Below are positions 47,354 through 57,500 of a stretch of 64,000 bases of DNA, one piece after another. Each line of letters begins with the position of its first letter. Positions within the stretch are counted from its first letter, which is position 1. Made by a program: the position numbers and the translations under genes. Source of the DNA: Cyathus striatus (taxonomy: Eukaryota > Basidiomycota > Agaricomycetes > Agaricales > Nidulariaceae); NCBI GenBank assembly GCA_025738555.1, contig JAOVFP010000022.1:1798001-1862000 (forward strand), written 5' to 3'. The notes beneath the pieces are model-generated. The model saw only the letters and a list, made by a program, of their open reading frames with translations, was not told the origin of the DNA and did not search any database.

Positions 47354-49123
47354 GAGTGTCTACATGATGCAGCTCATATAAAAACTGGCAGTCAACTGTG
47401 AGATTTATTTGTTGCTATTCTACGTGACTGTAGTCCATCTAAGCCATCTGAACTATGGACTGAGTTCTGTGACAATATCTGTGATGACCTCAGACACAGT
47501 ATTCAAAATCGCTATCCAAACAGAGATCTCACTGATGAGAATATTCATGACTATGGACTCTATAAGATTGAAAAAATATTAAGACACTCAGGAAAATCAC
47601 TTTCTGACTGGGAAGAAATGCCACTTCCACAGGATAATTGGGAGCACATGGAAGAAAATCGTCTTATTGGTGATTATTGGTACAATCGTGCTGAACAGAC
47701 ACATTTAGCAGAACAAAGAATACCAACTCTGAACATGGATCAACATGCAGCCTTTGACAGAATTGTAGAGGCAGTTCTCAACTGAACTGGAGAAATATTT
47801 TTTCTACATGGACCAGGAGGTACTGGAAAGACCTATGTGTATAACACACTATGCTATTTCCTCCGAGGAAGGGATAAAATAGTAATTGTAGTGGCATCAT
47901 CAGGAATTGCAGCATTGCTTATTGTGGGAGGACGAACAGCACATTCAGTATTCAAGATACCTCTGGAAATTGATGAGACTTCTACATGCAGAATTCCACA
48001 ACAGTCAGAGCTTGCAGAACTTATTATTGAAGCTGATATGGTAATTTGGGATGAGGCTCCCATGATGCACCGCCATATTCATGAGGCAGTTGATCGAACT
48101 TTCAAAGATTTGAGAAAGAATAACAACCCTTTTGGAGGATTGACTGTAGTTTTTGGAGGAGACTTTCAGCAAATTCTTCCAGTTATTGATAAAGGTTCCA
48201 GACCTCAAATTGTTGGTGCATGTCTTAGATGGTCACGACTATGGGACCACATTGAAGTTCTTCATTTACACCAAAATATGCGACTTGATGTTGCCAATGA
48301 AGAGGAGCAAATCTTTGCTCAATGGCAGCTGGATGTTGGTCATGGTCGAAATGGTCAAGTTGATGAGATTACTCTTCCAAACAGCTTCAAATGTCCAGAT
48401 AATACAGTGAATTCATTGATCAATTTTATCTATCCAAATATTGATAGTCAAGAGCCAAAGCCAGATGAATACTTCTCAGATTGCACTATTCTCTCAAGTC
48501 ATAATGAAGATGTTGATGCCCTTAACAAAAAATTACTGGAGCAATTTCCTGGGGAAACTCAGACCTTTTACTGTGCTGATAAAATTGATGATAATAATCC
48601 AGAAGCTCATGGAGGTGAACTTCTTTATCCAGTTGAATATTTAAATGCAATCAATTGCTCTGGACTACCACTGGCACATTTAGAGCTGAAATTGGGATGT
48701 CCTGTAATGACACTTCAGAATCTTAATCCTTCTCAAGGAGTTTGCAATGGAAGTAGAGGAATTATCACACACATGACATCAAGAGTAATAGAAATAAGGT
48801 TACTGACTGGAGATAAAAAGGGGACAACTGTGTTTGTTCCACGTATGAAGTTGTCTCCAACTGAATCACAGGTGCCATTCAAGTTTACACGACATCAGTT
48901 TCCACTTCAATTATGCTTTGCAATGACAATCAACAAATCTCAGGGACAATCTGTCAATTATGTTGGACTGGATTTTAGAACTTCAGTTTTTACTCATGGG
49001 CAATTTTATGTTGCAGTTTCTAGGGTAACATCAGTAAGAAATATCAAAGTAATTTGGAATGAAAATAGTGATAGAGCAGTTACTTCAAATATAGTGTATC
49101 CAGAAGTATTATTACGAACCTAA
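47354..49123 (+). pseudogene. Helitron Pif1-like helicase part
   Basis: Continues in frame after TGA codons at 47351, 47399 and 47783, at NEW-stop-ECL, GSQL-stop-DLF and VLN-stop-TGEIF; Arg is the likely original. The superfamily-1 helicase motifs are complete: Walker A LHGPGGTGKT, DEAPM, FGGDFQQILPV, LGCPVMTLQNLNPSQGVCNG, FAMTINKSQGQS and FYVAVSRVTS. It ends with TAA at 49121-49123. It would unwind donor DNA for Helitron transfer. Confidence 0.92.
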
Positions 49124-49361
49124 ATATATTTATAATGTATACATATATTTATAATGTATACATATATTTATAATGTATACATATATTTATAATGTATACA
49201 TATATTTATAATGTATACATATATTTATAATGTATACATATATTTATAATGTATACATATATTTATAATGTATACATATATTTATAATGTATACATATAT
49301 TTATAATGTATACATATATTTATAATGTATACATATATTTATAATGTATACATATATTTAA
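49124..49361. repeat. 19-bp satellite, about 12.5 copies
   Basis: The unit ATATATTTATAATGTATAC is repeated nearly perfectly, directly after the helicase stop codon and inside the Helitron. No spacers and no palindromic CRISPR features. Confidence 0.95.
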
Positions 49362-49469
49362 TAACAGCACATAATTTGAAGTAGAATAAACTGGGATGAA
49401 GAAGCAGGGGGTCTGGGGGGTGCAGCCCCCTAGCAAGCCGTCGCCTGTGTGGAGTGGAGGGGGGGGCCG

Positions 49470-49510
49470 ACAGGCCCCCGGCCTGTAGGGCCCCCGTAGC
49501 GAAGCACGGG
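49470..49510 (+). other. Helitron 3' terminal hairpins
   Basis: A stem ACAGGCC/GGCCTGT with a 3-nt loop is followed by CCCGT/ACGGG with an 8-nt loop (AGCGAAGC). The second ends 11 nt before the element end, where Helitrons carry their termination hairpin. Confidence 0.8.
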
Positions 49511-49521
49511 TGTAAGGCTTG

Positions 49522-52021
49522 TAACATTTGAATCAAAGAAGGTGATGAACAGTATGCTGCATTTAGAACCAATTGAGGACTATTCGAACCATTAGTCATG
49601 TTTTTTGGTCTTACCAATTCACCGGCAACTTTTCAGACAATGATGAATGATATCTTCAGAACAGAAATTAATGAAGGCACCGTTATCATTTACATGGACG
49701 ACATTTTGATATTTATGGAAACTTTAGAAGAACACAGAAAAATGGTAAAATGTGTCCTTAGAAAACTAGAAGAACACGAATTATATCTAAAACCAGAAAA
49801 GTGTTTCTTTGAAAAAGCAGAAGTAGAATATCTTGGTCTCATTATTTCCAAAAATTCTGTATGAATGGATTCAGGAAAAGTGAAGGCCATAGTAGATTGG
49901 CCAGTACCAAATAATAAAAGGGAACTTCAACAATTTCTGGGATTCATTAATTTTTACCGACGATTCATCCAAGGATTTGCAAAAGTAGCAAAACCCCTTC
50001 ATGAATTAACAGGGAAAAATGAATGGAAATGGGAACTCAATCAAGCATTAGCATTTTCCAAATTAAAGGATAAAATCATATTGACACCCATTTTAGCAAT
50101 GCCAAATGATAATGGAAAATACTGAGTAGAAGCCGATTCATCTGATTTTGCAAATGGAGCTATCTTATCCCAAGAACAAATTGATGGAAAATGGAAACCA
50201 ATTGCATTTTTATCACATGCTTTAAGTCCAACAGAAAGAAATTATGAAGTCTATGATAAAGAGATGCTTGCGATCATGAGAGCACTTGATACATGGAGAC
50301 AATATCTTCTAGGAGCCAAACAAATATTTGAAATCTGGACAGACCATAAGAATCTTCAATATTTCAGGAAACCACAGAAATTAAATTGTAGACAAGCAAG
50401 GTGGTCAACTGAGTTATCTGAATTCCATTATACATTACACCATAAACCTGGGAATCAAATGACTAAAGCAGATTTATTATCTCGAAGAGCTGGATACAAA
50501 CAAGGAGAACATGATAATGAAGACATCATTCTTCTTAAACCAGAACATTTCAGACAAATATATGAAGTTCATGGTGAAGATGAGAAAATCATGGAACAAG
50601 TTCGAAAATCCAGAAAAAACAAAGATAAAGAAGTCATTAAGATGCTTAATCTTAAATCAAAGGATTGGTCTGAATCACCAGAAGGAATAATCACATGGAA
50701 GGATCAAATATACATTCTGAAAAATGCTAAACTTAGAGAACGGATTATTAAACTATGTCATGATTCAGCAATATCTGGACACCACGGAGAATATAAAACC
50801 CAGGAGTTAATAACAAGAAATTATTGGTGGCCATGAATTAGATCTGACATAATAAAATATGTCTCTGGATGCGAAGCATGTCAAAGGACAAATATTCACA
50901 GATCTAAACCAATCAGATTATTAAACTCAAATAGTATTCCTGAAGGACCATGGCATACTATATCAATTGACTTTATCGGACCACTTCCATATTCCCAAGA
51001 ATTCGATTTTCTAATGATAGTGGTTGATTGATTTACAAAAATGGCAGCATTTATTCCATGCAACAAAGAAATTGATAGTCCAGGAGTTGCCGAACTATAT
51101 TTAGAAAAAGTATTTAAAAACTTCGGAATGCCACAATGTATCATTAGTGATAGAGGATCACAATTTGCATCTCATTTCACAAAAGAATTCACAAAATGAC
51201 TAGGAGTTAAAATGAACCTATTGACTGCATATAGGCCACAGACAAACAGACAAGTGGAACAAGTAAATCAAGAGATAGAACAATATCTTAGGATTTACAT
51301 AAATTATGATCAAAATGACTGGGCAGATAAGATTGCAGTAACAGAATTCAATTATAATGACACAATACATAGATCAATGGGATATACACCGTTCTATTTA
51401 ATGTACAGACATCATCCTTATGGAGGAATTAGACCGAATGGAACATCTCAAACCATAGGAGTCGATGAATTCATAACTACAATAATGAAAGCTAGAGAAA
51501 ATGCTAAGGTGGCTCTTACATTATCCAATGAAGCAATGAAACATGGATATGACAGAAACTGAAATGAATCGCCTGAATACAAACCTGGTGACCTTGTTTA
51601 TGTAGAAGGAATCAATATTAAATCAGACAGACTGGTTGCAAAATTAGATGACAAACAATATGAACTATTTAAAGTTTTAAAGAAAGTAGGACTAGCATCA
51701 TATGAAATTCAATTACCGAAATCTTGGGATTGGAAACATCCAGTATTTAACACACAACTTCTTACCAAATATATTCCTGTGCAATACAAATCACAACAAA
51801 AACCGAAACCACCTCCAACTATTCTTGTTGATGATCAGGAACAATATGAAGTAGAAGCAATACTAGCATGGAAAATAAATCGAAAGAAGGCTTTATATAA
51901 AATCAAATGGAAAGGCTATTCTTATGATCATTGTACATGGGAACTGATCATGTCATTATCCAGATCTAAAAGTTTATTAAATAAATTCCATCAGGAAAAT
52001 CTGGAATGCCCAAACGTATAA
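49522..52021 (+). pseudogene. G2 Pol part 2: RT end, RNase H, integrase, chromodomain
   Basis: Resumes RT (IKEGDEQYAAFRTN, VMFFGLTNSPATFQ) with the active site IIYMDDILIF near 49688. RNase H has VEADSSDFANGAILS, DKEMLAIM and WTDHKNLQYF. Integrase has HDSAISGHHGEYKT, CEACQR, SIDFIGPLP, ISDRGSQF and VEQVNQEIEQYL. The chromodomain is EVEAILAWKINRKKALYKIKW. It ends TAA at 52019-52021. TGA codons at 49528, 49570, 49862, 50123, 50834, 51028, 51198 and 51560 are the only internal stops; most sit at Arg positions of the family, for example FRTN-stop-GLFE and VVD-stop-FTKMA. Confidence 0.9.
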
Positions 52022-52058
52022 ATATAAGAACTCCTAACTATCAAAAATTATTAAAAAC

Positions 52059-52226
52059 ATGCTTTCCAACAATATCACCCTCTTGATTTACATCATTGTT
52101 ATCTTTGTCCTCTGCATGGCTGTTTTCATACTTGGCCATTATATTCCTCAAATTATTCTTCAAATTCACGAATGACCACAATGACAAGAAGAATCAATTG
52201 AAATGTCGTGAGGACACGACTCTTAA
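52059..52226 (+). CDS. Small membrane ORF after pol in G2
   Basis: A 55-codon frame from ATG 52059 to TAA 52224-52226, the last bases of which merge into the polypurine tract. Residues 7-26 form one strong membrane helix (ITLLIYIIVIFVLCMAVFIL), followed by a polar charged tail. Three TGA codons (39, 42, 51) lie in the tail and would be Arg under the same CGA-to-TGA pattern as pol. It occupies the env position but is far too short for an envelope protein. Could also be chance; function unknown. Confidence 0.4.
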
Positions 52227-52237
52227 AGGGGGGGTAA
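52224..52237 (+). promoter_or_regulatory. Polypurine tract of G2
   Basis: TAAAGGGGGGGTAA lies directly before the 3' LTR and is the expected plus-strand primer. Confidence 0.8.
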
Positions 52238-52612
52238 TGTTAGGATTTCGTCACTTATCTAATCTTTTATCTAATCACTATCTTATCTATGTCATGTGAT
52301 TAGTCACATGACCTACAATGCGGACACCATGTGTATCAACATACATTACTCATCATAACTGTGGGCACAATTACACAGTTTGGTTATACATAGTACATGA
52401 GTTTCTAATGTAATTGCACAGTAGAACATGTGTTGTAGTGTAGGTTACTTATATGTGATCTCCTCATAGGTTCTTCTATAAATACAGTCTTTCTTAGTTA
52501 GTATTTGCTATTCTTGTGCTAGTTTATTCCAGATTAGCAATAAGACTCACTTCTTTCTCTTATTCGAGTGTTTAAGTTCAGCTTTGAGTATTTTGCTCAT
52601 CTGTCGCTAACA
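52238..52612 (+). repeat. 3' LTR of G2
   Basis: 375 bp, TGTTAGGATT to CGCTAACA, followed by the TATCT duplication. Confidence 0.94.
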
Positions 52613-53280
52613 TATCTGGAGGTAAAGTGCAAGTTGATGTCGAGAACTTTACCCAGAGACCAGAAGAAGTGGGAGATGAACTCTGAACCATGATCAGAGG
52701 TAATGTGGCTGGGAACACCATGCTTAGAGAATATGTGCATGACAAAGAGCTTAGTGAGCTGGGCAGAGGTGATGGTGTTATGGCAAGGGATGAAGATAGC
52801 TTGCTTGCTAAGGCAGTCAACAATGACTAGGATTGAATTGTACTTATCAAACCCAGAAATTGGAAGTGTTTCAATGAAGTCTATAGAGATGGAGTGCCAT
52901 GGGCACTCTGGGATAGGGAGTTGCTTCAAGGTACCATAGGGATGGTGACACTGTGGTTTAGACCATAAGCAGATGGTGCAAGACTTACAATAGTCCTTGA
53001 CATAAGTACAAAGTCCAGGCCAAGTATATTCTTGTTGAATGTTATCCAAGGTCTTGTTCTGACCAGGGTGTCTGGCAAGTAGATGGTCATGTTTGTACTG
53101 GACAATACAAAGGCAGAGAGAATCATTGTCTGAGACATAAATCCAGTTGTTGAGGTGGAGTAAGCCATCTGAACTGACAGACCAATGATTAGTGGGATTG
53201 CAAAGGTGGATGGATGTGACAGTGTCTAAGAGTTGGGCAGTGAGGATGTCATGGTGGAGTTGCTCAACATCCATGATGAT
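52613..53280 (-). pseudogene. G1b integrase fragment
   Basis: On the minus strand it reads MDVEQLHHDILTAQLLDT, the HHCC region (HDHLLARHPGQ, CKSCTIC) and the first two catalytic Asp residues (SIDFIETLP, SDHGSEF), then is cut by G2 at 52613. His and Cys codons replace several Arg codons of G1a (CGx to CAx or TGx), another trace of CpG loss. Confidence 0.9.
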
Positions 53281-53284
53281 GCTG

Positions 53285-54437
53285 TGATAAGACTAACTTT
53301 TAGATAATGTTTATTTAGTTTTAACACCACCAACAAAGAACATAAAGTTCAAGTTAGATTTATATTAAGTTCAAGGGTGCAAGGTTTTCAAGTATAGTAA
53401 GATGAACAATGTATTTAGTAGTTATGTGATTGCTTTCAGTACTTTCAAATCTGATCTCAGACTTCAAAATTGTACTCAGAATTCCAATATCAGATTCAGA
53501 ACATACTCTACTGCCAGAATGGAAGTACAGCCAGTGTGGTGCTTAAGGTACTCTAAAGGTATGTCTAACTACCTATATACTCAAATTACATGGCAGTGGT
53601 CTCATGCACAATAGGATAGATATAGTAAATAGTATGTCATAGTGTCTAAGAATTTTACAGATACTCCAGAGGTGTAGTTGGCCCTCCATATGAAGAAGCA
53701 TGCAGACATGCTCTGTTTCTGAGATGCATCATGGAGCAGTGCATGGCTATTATTAGACATGCATCAGTACATGTGCTATTACATGTGCTATTCTTGGCCA
53801 AGTACACAGATATAATGGATACCAGTGTTTCTGGTACTGGCATGTCTGATGGCACTACCCAATGTGCTGCAGGTAGCATTCGGCATGTGTTCCAAAGTCC
53901 TGGGGGCATGTGGTTTCCCACATGGTGGCAGTTTTACACAGGAGAGATGCATGGACATTCCAGGTTATTCAAGAGACTGCATGATAGCTCTGAGTTGCAG
54001 TATCCAGTGGTACTAAGAATTATCTAGGCCAAAGTATTTCCCTGACATTGTGTGATTGTCTAACTTGGTACCATGAGCATTATTCTGGGTATGGAGAAGT
54101 ATGAATACACTCCTGAGTATTATATTTTGGGCTTTTCTTTATAGTATAGATATCTAGTACTCATAATTTCTATAGGAATCGATAGTCCAAATATATTGCC
54201 ATTGTGTCAAATCCCTTGGTTCATATCATGTAGATACTTTGACTGGCAGTGCAGGACTCAACCCCAGCCCTTGGACTCTTCCCTTGATAGTGTTATTCAA
54301 TATAGAATACTCTAGTTGGCAGCTTGGGACTCACCCCAACTCTTGGACTCTTGGACTTGATTCTCTAATTGTATTACTGGTACTTAGACATCTATTATAT
54401 TTCGAAAAATATCTCTTATATTTTACTAGGCCTATCA
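53285..54437. mobile_element. Solo-LTR-like insertion, 1153 bp, 4-bp duplication
   Basis: Starts TGATAAGACT and ends GGCCTATCA. GCTG duplications lie at 53281-53284 and 54438-54441. Removal reconnects the G1b integrase start with its upstream spacer. It contains an imperfect ~70-bp tandem repeat near 54238-54358 (TTGGACTCTT). No coding capacity recognised. Confidence 0.82.
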
Positions 54438-54441
54438 GCTG

Positions 54442-55425
54442 GCATGGAGAACAGGATGAAGGAGTGTGGTGGCACGGATAGAGGCAATGAGCTGTTCTTG
54501 GGTAAAAACAGGGTGAAAATTGTGTGGATTGACTTTGGCATAGTTGTTATTCCCCCCTTTAGGGTAGACATCCCATCATCTAGTTAAAGTGTCAGGTTTT
54601 GCACCAAGTTTCCCTGGGTGAAAATGAATAACCAGATTGAACTGAGAAAGATACTCTGACCAACAAGCCTGGTGGCAAGTGAGGATCTTGGTGGTGGAGA
54701 AATACTCTAAGTTTTTATGGTCAGTAACCACATCAACTGGAGTACCAGAACCTTCCAAGTATTGTTGCCAGACATGAAAAGCTTTGAAAATAGCCAGAAG
54801 TTTCTTGTTGTGGGTGTCATAGTTCAGTTCAGGGGAAGTGAAGGTACAGGAATGGAATGCAATAGGGTGAATATCACCATCGTCAGTGACAATAGAGAAG
54901 ATAACTCTGAGAGCATAGTCAGAGGCATCAGTTTCTATGATGATCTGGGCATCAGGGACCAAATGAGTGAGTACAGGGGCTGTAGTGAAGGTGTCCTTCA
55001 GTTTCTTGAATGCTGAATGGCAAGCTGGAGTAAAGTCCCACTTTAAACCCTTGTGGGTAACACAAGTGAGTGGCACTACTATATTGGAGTAGTGCTGGAT
55101 AAAGCACCTATAGAAGTTGGCGAACCCAAGGAAAGACTGAATGTCTTTAACCTTCTTAGGCTCAGGCCAATCCTTAATGGTTTGGACTTTATCCTGGGAC
55201 ATAGTGAGGCTGTTCAGAGAAAGGACATAACCTAGGTACTCAACAGATTCAGTGTGGAATTCACACTTGTCTGCCTGGGTATAGAGCCCATGTTGGCATA
55301 AATGCTTGAGAACTTCTTTAATGTGTCATTTGTGCTCCTCAAGACTATCAGAGTAAATTAGTAAATCATCAAGGTAGACTGTAACACACACATCAAGCAT
55401 GTCCTTGAAGATGTCATTCATAAAA
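54442..55425 (-). pseudogene. G1b RNase H and RT fragment
   Basis: The minus strand reads the RT YLDDLLIYSD near 55375, LGFANFYRCFIQHYS, ETDASDYALRV, HNKKLLAIF and [14 protein letters not shown] lies at EEHK-stop-HIKEV. The element breaks off at about 55425 within the RT (FMNDIFKDM). Confidence 0.88.
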
Positions 55426-55510
55426 CACTTCCAAGGGTCCTTCTTCTGTTCCAGAGGAAACTTGAGCTTTTCACCTAATCTCCATGTACTCTGCATATCC
55501 TAACCAATGA
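55426..55510 (-). pseudogene. DUF6535 first-exon fragment, copy D
   Basis: The minus strand encodes GEKLKFPLEQKKDPWK, the start of the DUF6535 N-terminal exon, fused directly to the broken G1b RT. It is the edge of the duplicated block 8970-10400. Confidence 0.75.
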
Positions 55511-56230
55511 GTGTTAATACACATACAAGGATGAAATCAAGTCACACATGTTTTGAAAGTGGCCCAAATGCACAGGAGAATGATAGAGGATTGCCTAGTG
55601 ATGCTTCTCTGCTCTGTGTGCCAGCTGAGAGAGAGGATGAAAAAGTCATTGATTGGACACCTAACCTAGAAGCTCTGAGCTGTTTTGTACTTCCTCTTCA
55701 ATATTCCTGTCTGGCGGGAGGAATGGTGGTGTAAGATAAACTGATTCAAGTGCTGGAGAGCCATTTAAGTATTGGCATCATGGCAAGGGCCAAGATGTCT
55801 GCTTCATGAATCTCCAGGGATTGGCAAGTTGCATCGTAAGAGATCAGATGGGAGCATTGCGACCAACAGCACTCATTTGGTGCTCATAAACCATTTAGCG
55901 TCAATTGAAGAAGATGGATTGGGTGGGCTGTCGATATTCATAAGTAACGGAAATAACAACGTTAACAGGACATTGAAGAAAGTTTGAGCATTGAGAGGCA
56001 TTGCAAAATTACAGTTGCCAGTGGGCACTGGGGACGTATTCCAGCCCATGTTTATCAAGGATATGTGAACCGAATAAATTGTCGGAATGGTTTCTCCACT
56101 AATGCCAAAATGACACTTCAACTTGGCTTCAACTAGCAGCACTACTTGCACCTTACTCTTCCTCATGTTCAGCCCTCTTACAACCATCACTTACACAATC
56201 TCACTCAGGATCTAATGCAATGCTAGGCTA
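55511..56230. repeat. Second copy of the 8970-10400 spacer block
   Basis: Collinear with 9040-10395 but shortened. No gene recognised. Many differences are CG to TG or CA. Confidence 0.65.
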
Positions 56231-56399
56231 GAGTTACATTCTTTCAAAAACATCCATTTGAATTTTGAGCAATTCTGAACAAAAAAAGTGATATTCGTGT
56301 ATAGTAATATAAGTAGATGACAGATTTAAAATTTTGAAGCAGGAGAAGCCTGAGAAAGGAGAGATATTTGCCCAATACGAACCAGTGATCAATACGAAC

Positions 56400-57330
56400 T
56401 ACTGATGGGTGATAGTACCCTCGATGCAGGCCCAGCATTCCTCTCCGGCAGAACAAGCCGTACGCTCTCCGCTCCCCCAGTCACGACTCATATCGTCCTC
56501 CCTCACCAGCTCTCCCGAATAGTCATTCGCTTTGGGGATAAGGCGAAGGTGCATACGCCCATTGCGAATGCGCATTTGTATATGATGCTTGAGGGGTGTG
56601 CGGAGAGGAAGAAGGTGAAAGATACTGAGTGGGAGTGGTTGGGAGAGAAGGTGACGGACCAGATGAAAATTAAAAGTTGAAAACTGTATCTAATGCATGA
56701 TGCATGGTACATCCCTCTAATTGACACTATAAGCATTCCTGGACTGACAACACGCACAGGTGATATTTGGAAGCGAGTCATACCTTCATTCTCTAAGCAC
56801 TGACCAGTATACATTGGACTGTGCTCGCGTTTGGCTCGCATTGTCTCCCAACCACCCAGCCCGCTATCCACATGCTAACAGCGCTAACCATGCAAACCCA
56901 ACAGATTCCACTGCTCCGTGCTTCTTCAGTGACCTCCTCCCTCCCCCTCCCGTGCCCTCTCCTCCCATCTTCCCTTCCCAGCACCCCCGAACAATCCTTC
57001 GCCGCAGCATTCCACAACGCACAAGAAGTAATAATCACGTGCGAGGGTGGATATGGTCTCTCTTTGAGGTGTTCGAGGACAAGGCAAAGGTGAATATGTG
57101 CGTCGTGAAGGTATAGTTGGATTCTGTGTTGTATAGGGCGGTTGAGAGGACGACGGTGAAGGATGCTGATAGGGAGCGGGTGGAAGGGAATGTGAAGGAG
57201 CAGACGTTGGATTATTTGCTTACTGTTACTTCAAGTATGGTTTCCTTTCTTTTTCTTTGAGGGATAACGACTGATTGTGGGGTGGTTAGATCCGGTATTG
57301 GTCAAGGATGAAGTGTTGAGTGTACTTATT
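56400..57330 (+). pseudogene. Cytochrome P450 remnants, plus strand
   Basis: Two overlapping partial copies. 56400-56690 encodes DKAKVHTPIANAHLYMMLEG and EWEWLGEKVTD. 56755-57330 has GDIWKR, EQSFAAAFHNAQEV, LFEVFEDKAKVNM and the I-helix DPVLVKDEVLSVLI. Frames are broken and haem-binding residues are absent. Confidence 0.6.
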
Positions 57331-57500
57331 GGGAAAGGTGCACGAATCGAGAAAGAAAACACGAAACACGAAACTGAAAATCAGTTGCCATCCCACTCTC
57401 CATCCTCTTGTGGACAGCTCGAAGACGCTGAAGTCGCTGATTCGCACGTGAGTGAGGTTCAGGAAGGGCTGGGAGAATGGGCTCGGTTAGCCATTTGGAG
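57331..57500 (-). pseudogene. Cytochrome P450 fragment, inverted
   Basis: Minus-strand similarity to the fragment at 19560-19735 (the INERM...VADFQ region). It abuts the plus-strand I-helix at about 57330, making a head-on junction of two P450 pieces. Confidence 0.5.

Larger units (their letters stand above)
41442..49521 (+). mobile_element. Helitron inserted in the G2 RT gene
   Basis: An 8080-bp rolling-circle element. Removing it joins TTACAA to TAACATT and restores the RT reading G-Y-N-N-I, so borders are precise: insertion between A and T, 5' end TC, 3' end CTTG. It encodes a Rep-helicase in the same orientation. Near the 3' end are two hairpins (49470-49486 and 49493-49510). The last four bases deviate from the usual CTRR. 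It contains a solo LTR and a hAT-like element. Confidence 0.93.
37714..52612 (+). mobile_element. Ty3/Gypsy chromodomain retrotransposon G2 carrying a Helitron
   Basis: 14.9 kb in total, 6.8 kb without the Helitron. Two 375-bp LTRs (37714-38088 and 52238-52612) begin TGTTAGG and end GCTAACA. TATCT duplications lie at 37709-37713 and 52613-52617. Order: leader, ORF1, gag with zinc knuckle, protease, RT, RNase H, integrase, chromodomain, a small membrane ORF, polypurine tract. The LTRs differ by only a handful of mostly C/T or G/A changes, so insertion is fairly recent. All internal stops seen are TGA. Confidence 0.94.
33461..55425 (-). mobile_element. Ty3/Gypsy retrotransposon G1b, minus strand, in pieces
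   Basis: Remaining G1b parts on the minus strand are the 3' LTR (33461-35190), antisense Zn2Cys6 gene (35372-37112), chromodomain/integrase end (37330-37713), integrase (52613-53280) and RNase H/RT (54442-55425). Gag, protease and the 5' LTR are absent; at about 55425 the sequence changes to a DUF6535 exon fragment. It is interrupted by insertions at 33991-35057, 37714-52612 and 53285-54437, each with matching target duplications, so the original copy can be read across the gaps. Confidence 0.88.

Noticed and set aside
49124..49361. CRISPR-like array
   Set aside because: Units are contiguous 19-bp tandem copies without spacers, in a eukaryotic transposon.
37714..52612. TGA read as arginine (genetic-code change or programmed readthrough) in the transposons
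   Set aside because: CGA and AGA Arg codons coexist in the same frames, and host genes here use TGA or TAG as normal ends. CpG C-to-T decay explains the pattern more simply.
37714..52612. Classical CpA-directed RIP
   Set aside because: CpA-type C-to-T changes would create TAA and TAG from CAA and CAG codons; none were found in G2.
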